Positions 45,283 through 54,900 of a stretch of DNA of 64,000 bases are shown here, one piece after another. The notes under the pieces were generated by a model. That model searched no databases, had not been told where the DNA came from, and saw only the letters and a program-made list of their open reading frames with translations. Numbering within the stretch: position 1 is the stretch's first letter; every line of letters starts with the position of its first letter. Both the position numbers and the translations under genes were made by a program. Origin of the DNA: Stictocephala bisonia (lineage: Eukaryota > Arthropoda > Insecta > Hemiptera > Membracidae); contig JAQJVL010000159.1 in assembly GCA_035578905.1 (NCBI GenBank), positions 1,802,731 through 1,866,730 of the forward strand, written 5' to 3'.

Positions 45283-45518
45283 TAAGGGGCCGTCCCCAAA
45301 TTACGTAACGCTAAAATAGTCCGTTTCATAACCTCCTTCCCCCCGTGTAACGGACTTGCAACGATAATACTAAACCCCCTTTAAAAAAATACGTAACGCT
45401 GTCAACAACCCCCTCTAATATTTTTTAACCACTTTCATTATATTTTTATTTATGATAGCCATTGATTAGAATTTCTTCCGTTTCTATTCTAATGGAGGGA
45501 GGGAAATATATATGTAAC

Positions 45519-45578
<60 letters not shown>

Positions 45579-45735
45579 TGTATTTTGGCAAAAAACAATA
45601 AAATGTTTTTAATGAATTAAAAAACTGCTGAGGTTTAATAGTTACGTAACGATGCGTAGAACACCCACCCACCCCCGTAACGGCGCATAACGCTGCCGAA
45701 ACCCCCCTTCAGGCATTACGTAATTTAGCCTCTAA
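45283..45735. mobile_element. MITE with AAATTACGTAA near both ends
   Basis: The left end TAAGGGGCCGTCCCCAAATT and the right end (complement TTAGAGGCTAAATTACGTAA) are imperfect inverted repeats. Inside are several C-rich blocks with ACGTAACGC and a (TA)n run at 45522-45577. The type is common in insect genomes; the superfamily is uncertain. Confidence 0.55.
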
Positions 45736-46515
45736 ATCAGCGGAACCACTGAACGGATTTTGACTACAGTTGGAGGGAAGTTGCCTTTAGTATAATAATA
45801 AGAAAGGACTTCTCGTAATTCAATTTGTAAGGAGTAAAAACAGCTTCTGAAAGTTTTCTTTTTCCATTGGTAAATTGGTATGGATTTAATTTAATAATTC
45901 ATTTCAAACAGCTGATACAAAATCATAAACATGACACAACGCTTGGCTATTTTGGTTTTCATTATGAAAGGTTTAAGGTTATTTCTACTAACTCTGACGT
46001 CATAGCACTACTTTGCATCCCCCTAAAGTAGACTTATAGTTTTTTATGCTGTAAATATTTTTATCTATGAGAACGGCAACAATCTGAACTTTTATATCGA
46101 TGAACCCCACGGAATTAAGGGTAGTTTAGTTTAGTTTTCTAAGGAGAAAAAAGAACTCTGAGGCCATTCCTAGATCGCACTTCAATCTTGGGTTTATTGT
46201 GCTCCCCTGTTGCCTACTAGAATGGGGTAAGAAAAAGAATTCCAAGCCGCTTAACCAACTGTAAACAATTTTCCCCCAGACTAACTACCATTCTTTCTTC
46301 TGAGAACTCGTCCCCGAGTATTCTCCTTCTCCTGAGCTCCAAAGATCTGCATTCAGTTTACAGGTGCTCGGAGACTCAAGAGCCTCACCACAAAGTCGGC
46401 AACTGGTGTCTTCTCTGTAGAGTGAAGGGTAAACAAGCGTAAAGAACCACCCCGTAATGAAGCAAGGGCTGTCGGCTAGTAATATATAATAAAAAGTTCT
46501 ACTAAACAATAACAA
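45736..46515 (-). mobile_element. LINE-derived repeat block, copy 1
   Basis: It shares several blocks with 51660-52170. At 46515-46285 the minus strand reads CFITGWFFTLVYPSLYREDT, then SCRLCGEALESPSTC, resembling the C-terminal LLTGHxxLxxHLxxxxLxxxxxCRxCGxxxET zinc-knuckle region of insect LINE ORF2 proteins. It is decayed with no complete ORF. Confidence 0.5.
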
Positions 46516-46809
46516 ATTTCCTTGGAAACCACGTGACTTTATAAAATTATATTTTCCTAGGAGCAGTCATGGATGTCGAGATGACTAATTCGAGTACCGC
46601 ATAGAAATGGTTCCTAGCCCTCTACACTTTAGGACCACTAGATACTTTGTAAACTATCAGTGGTCCTCAAGATTTTTAAGATAAATTAAATTTAAACAAA
46701 TTTTATTCTAAAATTGCTTTAAAATTTTAATAAATGTTCAAAAATAAAACAGTATACAGTAAATAATCAGAGCATGGTAAAACACTGGCCTTTGAAAGTT
46801 ATACGTCAT

Positions 46810-47315
46810 TTGCGTAAGTGAATTCAGTGTTTTTAAATTGATTTAAATTAATTTAAAAAAATTAAATTTTCTTACAAATGAATCGTAAAGATTACAACGT
46901 GATCAAGAAGTTAATTTTAAGGGCTCTATAATACAAGAAAACGTAGTTTTAGGAAATTGATAAGAACTTTTTTTCTCGAAAAGTTAAAACTCTAAAATTT
47001 ATAAAACTTACAGAAAATATTCGTCTAAATCACTTATTAAAATATAAATCCAATAAACGAACGGTTCATTGAGTAATAACGTTGTAAATTTCACTAATAC
47101 ATTAGTGGAAACTAGTTAACATTCCGGTACTTTTTTTGTTCCAACTAGAGTAAAAATGATTAAAACTTTTAATAGAAAATTTAACAATACATTTTTTGTA
47201 AAGTACAACTAAACGAGAAAAAAAAGTAATTGGATTTTTCAAAAGCTTATTATATTCTTAGTCAACGACTTTCAAACTCGGGTAAACAAAATATCTGCGC
47301 TGACGCTACATACAT
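46810..47315. repeat. Direct repeat of about 480 bp, copy 3 of 3
   Basis: The same unit and orientation as 41375-41875 and 44225-44715, ending AACTCGGGTAAACAAAATAT. It is followed within 40 bp by MITE copy C. Confidence 0.7.
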
Positions 47316-47348
47316 TATTGAAGTAGAGAATCTTCTAGTTGACCACTT

Positions 47349-47652
47349 TTAAGAATCTGCAGAGGTTGTCGGCCATGTTGGTTTTAATCCCATAAGAACA
47401 ATGTTATTTGCTAATCCATATTTTTTCGTTATTTATTGTCCAAAATTTGTGTATGAGGTGTCATTTTAAACGTTATAATATTGCGCATTGGGTTTGCTTT
47501 TTATATTTTGAATACATACAACAAAAACGAAAAAAATCCGTTTAAAAATATGCTTTTTTGGATATGCGTGATCGTATGTCCGGTTTGAAAATAACATTGT
47601 TCTTATGTGATTAAAACCAACATGGCCTCCGAAAGCCTCTGCAGACTCTTAA
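47349..47652. mobile_element. TTAA-flanked MITE family, copy C
   Basis: TTAA stands at both edges (47349-47352 and 47649-47652) with inverted ends GAATCTGCAGAGGTTGTCGG and GAGTCTGCAGAGGC. At 304 bp it is shorter than copy B through an internal deletion of about 90 bp. Confidence 0.8.
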
Positions 47653-48005
47653 GATCTTGCTCAGACCACAGGCTGCGAATCCCTGGTGCATAGAATAAAA
47701 CACTAAAATGTTAGTTAGAATAGTTTAACACTAGTTTTTTTTATTGTAGGCTATACTAAAATTAGTTTTTCTTTCTTGGTAACAAGATTAGAACTTCTAG
47801 AGCATGAACTGCCATCCACTGGAGAAGAAAATCGTCGTCCGTGAACTGGTGAGTCAGTGGAACTTTCACACGACACAGTCACTACTGCGTAGAAACCCCC
47901 CTTCTCTCACTTATTGCTGTGTTAATGTACCTTTTCTGTGACAGGAACTGACAACACGCACACGCTCACCCACCAACCATCACATCCGCAAAGCGATTTC
48001 AAAAA

Positions 48006-48072
48006 TTGACTTAATTGCCAATGGTCAATTAAGTCAATAAAGAAGTAAACAAGAAATTTGTTTACTTCTTTA
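48006..48072. repeat. Two adjacent perfect hairpins
   Basis: TTGACTTAATTG and CAATTAAGTCAA (12-bp arms, 48006-48037) are followed directly by TAAAGAAGTAAACAA and TTGTTTACTTCTTTA (15-bp arms, 5-nt loop, 48038-48072). Confidence 0.85.
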
Positions 48073-48148
48073 ATTTCAACATTATTAATATATAGGCGTG
48101 AAACCACTCACTGGCTCATCCACGAGAAATCCAGAACTATTCGCCTTA

Positions 48149-49138
48149 TACAGGGTGTCTCTGAACTCTCTGATAAGCTTTCTTGGTTATTGTTGCTGAT
48201 TCATTTAGGATCACAAATATCATACTTAAAGTGTTCATACATGTAGGTACTTACTCAAGGGTTATACATGTAGACACCATTTGGCTTTTTATTTTAAATT
48301 TACATCTCAAAAACAAAAAGGTGTATTAAGCTGACATTTTGTATGGTCATTCATAACATAAATATCCATTCTGAGTAAAATTATGGTTTTTCCTGTATCA
48401 AAATTTTCAAAATGGCGGCCATTTAAAAATGTGAGTCCTAAGTAACTCACGAACAAGTAGGCTGTAGGCCTAATTATATTACAAATTACACAGAATAATA
48501 TTTTTTAAGAAATTCAACTAAAAATCCAGTGATATAACATTTTTAAAATAGGATGAAAAATAACAGTGAACGGATGAAGTAATTTGTGATAGTCTTAAAT
48601 CAGATGTTTACGTAAACTTTATTGTTGTAATAATCAACTGATTTAATAAGACTATAATAAATTAATTTATTATCAGCTGTTACATGTGTGTTAACACATT
48701 GTACTGTACTGGCATATTTCATTGTACATACTGTCTCATAAATTATCTTTTCTTTGTTATTTTTCATCAGATTTTAAAAAACTTTATTTCATTAGATTTG
48801 TAATTAAATTTCCTAAAAATATTATTCTGTGTAATTTTAATATAATTATTGGTTTATGAGTTACTTAAGATTTAAATGTTTAATTGGCCGCCATTTTTAA
48901 AATTATGATACAGGATAACCCATAATTTTCTCAAAAAGGATGTTTATTATAAATGACCATACAAAATTTCAGCTCAATACACCTTTTTTTTTAGATATAA
49001 ATTTAAAAGTAAAGAAAAAATTGCGTCTGCAAGGATAACCGGGGAGTTTTAAACACTTTAAATATGATATTTGTGATTCTAAATAAACCAGAAACAATTA
49101 GCAAGAAAGCTTATCAGAGAGTTCAGAGACACCCTGTA
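48149..49138. mobile_element. Foldback element with arms of about 450 bp
   Basis: It starts TACAGGGTGTCTCTGAACTC and ends with the complement, flanked by TA (48147-48148 and 49139-49140). The arms, about 48149-48600 and 48690-49138, match over almost their full length, including a GGCGGCCATTT / GGCCGCCATTTTT block. No transposase is present. TA target and TACAGGG ends suggest a Tc1/mariner-type source (inference). Confidence 0.8.
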
Positions 49139-49331
49139 TACTTAACATAATGAGGGAATGCAGCTTTTTTATCATAAACTGCGTTGAAAGGAATGTCGTA
49201 TTGAAGCTGATAAAATAAGCATACTAAATGTATGATTTGTGACTTGATCCACTTGAAATGTTAAGGACGCGTGTTTTATATCGTATGAAAGACTACGAAA
49301 TTTCATTTGTTGAAATTATATTCCTATATAC

Positions 49332-49419
49332 GAGTCACATACCGATGCCGAATATTTAGGTGACATTAGCGTAGCGAGTGACGAGGTTGGCACGTGAAGA
49401 TTAGAGGTGTGTGCCCTAG
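49332..49419 (+). mobile_element. Helitron-like 3-prime end, copy 2
   Basis: GTCACATACCGATGCCGAAT leads through GCGTAGCGAGTGACGAGGTT and GGCACGTGAAGATTAG to GTGCCCTAG. It resembles the copies at 27063-27135 and 50133-50216, but the hairpin has decayed and the base after CTAG is C. Confidence 0.45.
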
Positions 49420-50132
49420 CATATACTGACAATGTTACGAATATATTTATTTGTCTATATATTTAGTATTGGTCATATGTGCTTGTTGGATACAAACGTC
49501 ATTTTACGTAATTGACAAATGACACGATCATGTTAAACAAGAACTATTTCTAAGGTATGAAATGTTGTAATTGCTCGTAGCAATTTAGTTGTAAAGTATT
49601 AATTAGACAGTCGTTAATTATTAAAACAATCAGGTAATTTAGTTCACTCACTTTCTGAACTTGCTACTTCACCAATTTTGATAACATTTTTTTTAAATTC
49701 AAAAGATAATTTTGATTTCTAAGTCGTAACGATGCTAAATTTTTGAAATTCCCATAGGTTTTTGCCGTACTCGGGGTCAAAGTTGCTATGTTATTCTAAT
49801 GGGGATTAATTTTAATTGACCAGCTGGCGGCATGAACAAAATAAATGTTAAATCGTCTAAATAATTTGTTAGGTTAAACATAGAGAGCAGCACAGTAAAA
49901 TAGCAAGTTAATTATAAAAGAGCGAAAACATATGTGTCTGTGTGTAACGTATCATCAGCCGTTAAATAAAACGAAAATATTTGAAATAGGCTTAGTAATA
50001 ATATTGGTTGTCTATAATTATTATACTATAAACAGAGTGAAAATCAAGTGCAGTGAGTGAGCTACTGTAAATTAATTTTAAAAATGTGATTTGACTTAAT
50101 ACAGTTTAATTACTAATATTTGAAGTCAAGAG

Positions 50133-50216
50133 GTTACATGCCGACGCCGAAGGTCGAGGTGTAGGAGCGCAGCGATGAAGGGGTTGACACGCGAAGCGTG
50201 CAGGGGTGTCCCCTAG
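50133..50216 (+). mobile_element. Helitron-like 3-prime end, copy 3 (best preserved)
   Basis: The end is CACGC-GAA-GCGTG (50188-50200), a perfect 5-bp hairpin, then 12 nt, then CTAG (50213-50216) followed by T. A short GC hairpin about 10-12 nt before CTRR with a 3-prime T is the diagnostic terminus of Helitrons. No Rep/helicase gene is present; the 5-prime TC end was not located. Confidence 0.55.
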
Positions 50217-50548
50217 TCGTTAATTGATCTTTAGAAAGGTAGGCTGTTTAGTCAGAGACAGCTGCTAGTCTTGTGGAAAAATACAAATACATTGACAGTA
50301 AAGATAAACATTTAACATTCTCATCACTCTTTTGTTTTATTTTTGTTTTTTGTTTTAATTATTTTTTGTCATCAAAAAGGGGCTCTGTAGGGTCAAGAGG
50401 CGAGCCTATGTATAATCATATTACAAAACTAGTGGTACCATGACATAATTTTGCCTGGAAAAGAGCTAAATCAAATGACAGATGAATTTTGACTCTTTAA
50501 TATATTTGAACATACTTTTTGATTAATTTTATTATTATTGGTCCTGGT

Positions 50549-50606
50549 ATATATTTATATATTTTTATATTTATATTTATATATTTATATTTATATATTT
50601 ATATTC
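50549..50606. repeat. TATATT-type low-complexity repeat
   Basis: Irregular repeats of TATATTTATATT. No other signal. Confidence 0.8.
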
Positions 50607-51229
50607 AAGTGGAATTTTTGATTTTATATATAAAGCAACAGTCCAAACCTGACTAACAAATATTGTTTTCTATAATTTTCTGCTCATACCAGAATTACTG
50701 TATCTCAATACATATCTCTCACCCTAGTGGCATAAAAGGGTCCACGCTAGCAAAACCTACTTAGAAGGATTTGGACTATTACTATATAAAACTTAGCAAA
50801 GATTCCACTGGCAAGAAAGATATAACAACAATTTTAAAACGTTATAAACGCCAAAAAGGCAAATGTTGTGCGTCATTTGGTTCAGTCGTTTATTGTGGTC
50901 AAAATTGTGTTATGCTACAATTTGAATTTGTAAAATGATATGTATGTACCTTAAAAAAACTTTTTTTTCTGTAGAGCAAAATATTCAACATTCATGTAAA
51001 AGCAAATGCGGCAGAGCTGATAATAAGTTCCTAAGTATTGAATGTTTATCTTTGTTGTTGTTTCTACAGACATTTGAGTGTTCTTCGACATTGTTTACAC
51101 CTGTGATACAACCGAATGTTCTAGATGTACATGGGACAACACGCCATGTTTCATGTCGGTTTGTACATACCAGTGCGAATGAAAATTATTGGCCCACTGA
51201 TTTGTGAACATAATATGTTAATAGGTCTA

Positions 51230-51650
51230 TATACAGGGTTGAAAAAAATATGGAAACGCTTTCACAACAACATTGTTTTTCCATAGATAATTTTTTTTCA
51301 TAATTGTGTTCCATAAAATATAATTTTTTATCAGAATAATTTACTTGAAACCGTTAAATATCGAAGAAATAATATTATTCATATTAGTTACTTTGAAATT
51401 AAAATGACCGCTAATCTGGAAAATATAAACCTTTCGAAGTCCGATTTGCGGCAATTAATTTCTCTTGAATAAACCTTTAATTTTTTATGAAACTCGACCT
51501 GGGCTTACATTGAAGATTTTCGTTCAACTTCTCGTGGGCCTTCCCCATTAAAAGATGAAATGTCACTAATGACGTACAAGATTTCACTTTTACAAGTGAA
51601 GTCGTAAAAAAGTTATGAAAGTGTTTCCATTTTTTCTTTTACCTTGTATA
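51230..51650. mobile_element. TA-flanked MITE with long inverted ends
   Basis: The left end TATACAGGGTTGAAAAAAAT then ATGGAAACGCTTTCA, and the right end, read on the other strand, TATACAAGGTAAAAGAAAAA then ATGGAAACACTTTCA. The interior has no ORF. It belongs to the widespread TACAGGGTG-ended type but is distinct from 48149-49138. Confidence 0.7.
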
Positions 51651-51659
51651 ATTAAAAAA

Positions 51660-52170
51660 CGATGTATCACTCATAACGAAATCTCCGGGCGACGGAAGAA
51701 ATGTTTATGAAATTTGGAGGAACGTTAGATTTCCATAATAGAGACTCACTGAGAAAGGATTTCTCGATATTCCACTCCTAAGGGATATAAACAGCCCCTC
51801 AACGTTTCCTTTTTTTTCCAAAAGAGTAACATTTTTGCATTGATTTAATGATTTATTTACAACTGCTGATAAAAAAATAATAATATTTAGCTGATGTTTT
51901 TTCTTTGTGAAAGGTTTAAGCAATTTCTACTACTAATTCTAAGATGATTACACAATTTTTTTGTAAAAAAAAACCCAGAGTACACCCCTACCCCCAGAGT
52001 AGACCCATGGGATTCTTTAAGTATAAAACTTTATTTAGGAGAACGGCGAAGGGATGAGCTTTTATATTGATGTAATGATTTATACTGTTTAGAGAGAACC
52101 ACGGAGGGAAGGGTAAGCAAGGCTAGAGAACCACCCTGTAGTGAAGATAGGGCAGTTGGCTATAATATAA
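51660..52170 (-). repeat. LINE-derived repeat block, copy 2
   Basis: It matches parts of 45736-46515: the GTGAAAGGTTTAAG region, GAGAACGGC with CTTTTATATTGATG, and the closing GAACCACCCTGTAGTGAAG block. It is more deleted than copy 1. Confidence 0.5.
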
Positions 52171-52429
52171 AATACTACGTTTCACCCTCTCAATGTAGGC
52201 TAAGTACGTACGTGATACAATTAACAGACAGAAGATTGAAGAACTTAATGTACAATAGAACTTTAAACATTTCTAAAACAAAAAGTACTAAAGATAAGTC
52301 AGTGAAACTTAACCAAATGTGAAGAAGGTTGTTTTTTGTATCTGTCCAAATTATAGAATTTTTACTCTCTTACAAAATTTTATGTTGTAACTTTTTTAGT
52401 AGAAAAGTCTGAGTTGTCATGATGGGTGG

Positions 52430-52680
52430 TCGTCAGGGTCTGGATTTTGTGCAGGGAAGAGGACGGAGTATTCGGCTTGTCAGTTAGCTGAAAATCATAC
52501 CAATACTACGTGGTTCGGATTCCACGTAAACTTGTAGATCACTTAGTAGCCCTGGCTATTGGGCTATAAATGGCTCTTTCCAAGAAACAGTCGACCTTAG
52601 TCAGTAACAATGACTACATTCGTTCCTCTACACTCATCACATCTAATCGCCTCTCATATTCGCTTATCTCCACAATCATG
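52430..52680. repeat. Dispersed copy of the 25677-26675 family
   Basis: TGGTTCGGATTCCACGTAAA, GGGCTATAAATGGCTCTTTC and CGACCTTAGTCAGTAACAAT match 25850-26040 in the same orientation. Confidence 0.65.
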
Positions 52681-52780
52681 AATGATGAGTAAAACTGTCA
52701 TATTCTCTAATGTTGGTTCTGACCAGTGGGTTACCAACTATCGCTTGTAAATTCTGCACTCTGAATTAGAGACTAAAACC

Positions 52781-53003
52781 ATTGATTTTATACACAAATA
52801 GATTTCCCATCCAATGTCAAAATTTGAGTCTCAAAATATCGGCTGTTTCTTGTGGTCCATTGTGGAGCGCCAATGTAGCTCCATGTAAATGTAAAGCAGT
52901 TTAAACCAGCTGTGTGGTTGCGGGCCTCACTAACTAACAAAATTACAGGCACAAATATTCCTATTAGATGGAATATCTATTGAAGGTGTATATAATCAAA
53001 GCT
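52781..53003. repeat. Dispersed 200-bp repeat, copy 2, abutting the promoter of the second gene
   Basis: Matches 45064-45262 and 53406-54192 (TTGTGGTCCATTGTGGAGCG, GGGCCTCACTAACTAACAAA). It contains TATATAA at 52990-52996, about 175 bp upstream of the ATG at 53171. Confidence 0.65.
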
Positions 53004-53170
53004 AAAACTGATGCTGCACGATAAATGAAAGTTGTAAAACTCTGGTTTCCTCCATCCTTGCGGTTCGTGGAGTGTGATGTAAACCCGGTGAGTGGGCCGG
53101 CGGGCCGCAGCGGTGTCCGCTCCTACTTTCACCACTAGTGTGCCAACCTCAGCCTCTGGTAACCATCGAC

Positions 53171-53282
53171 ATGTCTCCCTTATCGTCGTGTGTAACCCTC
53201 GTGGCGTTGGTTGTGTGTGTGTCTGTGTGTGTCGCCAAGCCCACCATCTACGTCAAGAACGGCCAGGACAAACTGGAGCCAG
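53171..53282 (+). CDS. Secreted protein of unknown family, exon 1 (signal peptide)
   Basis: The ATG at 53171 opens MSPLSSCVTLVALVVCVSVC VA, a clear signal peptide with a cleavage site after VCVA, followed by KPTIYVKNGQDKLEP. The exon stops in phase 1 at GTAGGC (53283) and joins exon 2 at 59370 in frame. It is far more GC-rich than its surroundings and has no in-frame ATG upstream nearby. A longer overlapping frame starting at 53092 contains no signal peptide and does not fit exon 2. I do not recognise the family. Small size, secretion and a later Gly/Pro-rich part would suit a secreted or cuticle-type product, but nothing shows it. It is divergent from the fasciclin gene, 12 kb away. Confidence 0.7.
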
Positions 53283-53405
53283 GTAGGCCCACCCTCACAG
53301 TTACACAGCGCAATTAATTCTGATCATACTTGTTGCTGTTATCCACCTACGACTTGTGAAGTCTTTCTATTTTAAGTCATCATGATATTTACTTTTAAGT
53401 TAGAC

Positions 53406-54192
53406 CAATGATTTTAAAGTACACAGATAGATTTCTCATCCAATGTTAAATTGTGTGTCTCAAATTATCAGCTATTTGTTTTACTTTCTCCCATATGCGT
53501 CAGTATAGAGACAGTATTCTGATCGTCAAAAAAATTTGTTTATAAGTTGGTATAAAAATCAATTTTAGGGTCCCCTGAACCCAAAGATGTGTTTTTCGAA
53601 AATCATTGTTGGTGTCTGTTCGTATGTTTGTCTGTGTAGTTCGCTGGAGACCAAATGGATGGATCAATTTTTATGAAATTTGGTATGTGTATTTAGCCAA
53701 TATCTCCAGACTATTATTTCAATTTTTTAAATTTTATTTTTTTATTTTTGTGGTAAAAACATACAAAAATGGAATTTTCTCAAAAACGGCTCTAACGATT
53801 TTGATTACATTTTCAGAAAAGATGTGAATTACAATTTAAAATATTTCAGTAAAACCGCATTTCTCGAACTTGACTAGTTTTTGAGCTATTAAAAGAAAAA
53901 ATATTTTGGAATCAAACTGGTAATTTTCAAAGTTTTGATATTTTAGTGTTTAATATGGAGGAAAGTTTGTGCCAACTCATTGGAACCATTTATTTTGTCC
54001 ATTGTGGAGCGCTAGTGTAGTCTAATTTAAATGCAATGCAAGTTAAACCAGCTGTAGTCAGTAGTCATCGATGTATTAGTTTATACATCAATGGCTGTAA
54101 TAGCAGACCTCACTAACTAACCAAATTACTGGTACAAAATATTCCTGTTGTAGATGGGATATCTATTTGTAAGTAATATAATCAAGGGTTAG
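53406..54192. repeat. Dispersed 200-bp repeat, copy 3, split by a MITE
   Basis: The left part (53406-53481) and right part (53975-54192) together match 52781-53003. The MITE at 53482-53967 sits between them, after TCAGCTATTTG and before TTTTGTCCATTGTGGAGCGC. Confidence 0.65.
53482..53967. mobile_element. MITE with ACTTTCTCCCATA ends, copy 2
   Basis: Full-length relative of 36971-37461 with the same ends (TACTTTCTCCCATATGCG; AATATGGAGGAAAGTTTG). It is inserted inside another repeat, so it is the younger of the two. Confidence 0.75.
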
Positions 54193-54722
54193 ACTAATCA
54201 TAACTCTAGTGTAATCTACACCACCACTGGCAACATTACAATTAATCACACTTCAAAGCTTTAATAAACAACATTAAATTCCTCTCTTCCATGCTGTAAC
54301 TTTTATCATCCAATTAAATGTCCAGTGAAAATCACTCGAGCAAAACCAATTATTATAAACGTCATCAACAAAACTGTTAAAATAAACACATACTGTAAAG
54401 ATAGTATCGTCTTCTAGCTTTTTGTTGTGATATATCCTACCATTTGATTTGTATTACACTCTTGTGTGTTTCTCGACAGGAGTGTGTTACTTGAACCTTT
54501 GAACAATTGAAACTTCTTGATGTCTACCGAAATTCCCAAACTTACGCGACTGACGTCAGTCATAGGTACTATAGAGTTACACGGATATACCTAGCAGGCA
54601 CCGACTAAAATAAATTAACTCATATATTTCATGTAATTTCTTGGAACATGCTACACTATGGGTACTCAAATAGGCACATATTTTTTTCTTCTGAAAAAAG
54701 CAGGTATGTCATTATAAAATAA

Positions 54723-54900
54723 TTGTCTTCTTTGAACAATTCAAGGAAGGCGGTCGCTCGGGGCGCGTCAGTGCGTCACAGCCAGGAAAGACGGGTGACT
54801 ATCGCTTGCGCCTTGCGCCCACTTCAGAGGCGAGGCGCGCCAAAAGAGGAGAGGTTCGAGCAAGGTCGCCTGTGTTTGTGTAACTTACATGAGCCTCCTT
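54723..54900. other. GC-rich island in intron 1 of the second gene
   Basis: A block of about 160 bp (GGCGGTCGCTCGGGGCGCGT, CTTGCGCCTTGCGCCC, GAGGCGAGGCGCGCC) lies in AT-rich sequence. A plus-strand frame is open through it (54723-54992) but resembles nothing I know and lacks splice-site support. It could be a regulatory island or the end of an unrecognised repeat. Confidence 0.4.

Noticed and set aside
41375..47315. LTR retrotransposon explanation for the three direct 480-bp copies
   Set aside because: There is no TG...CA ends, primer-binding site, polypurine tract or gag/pol remnant between the copies, and there are three copies with unlike spacers.
53092..53286. Plus-strand frame MGRRAAAVSAP... 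over exon 1 of the second gene
   Set aside because: It overlaps the true exon in another frame, has no signal peptide and does not join exon 2.
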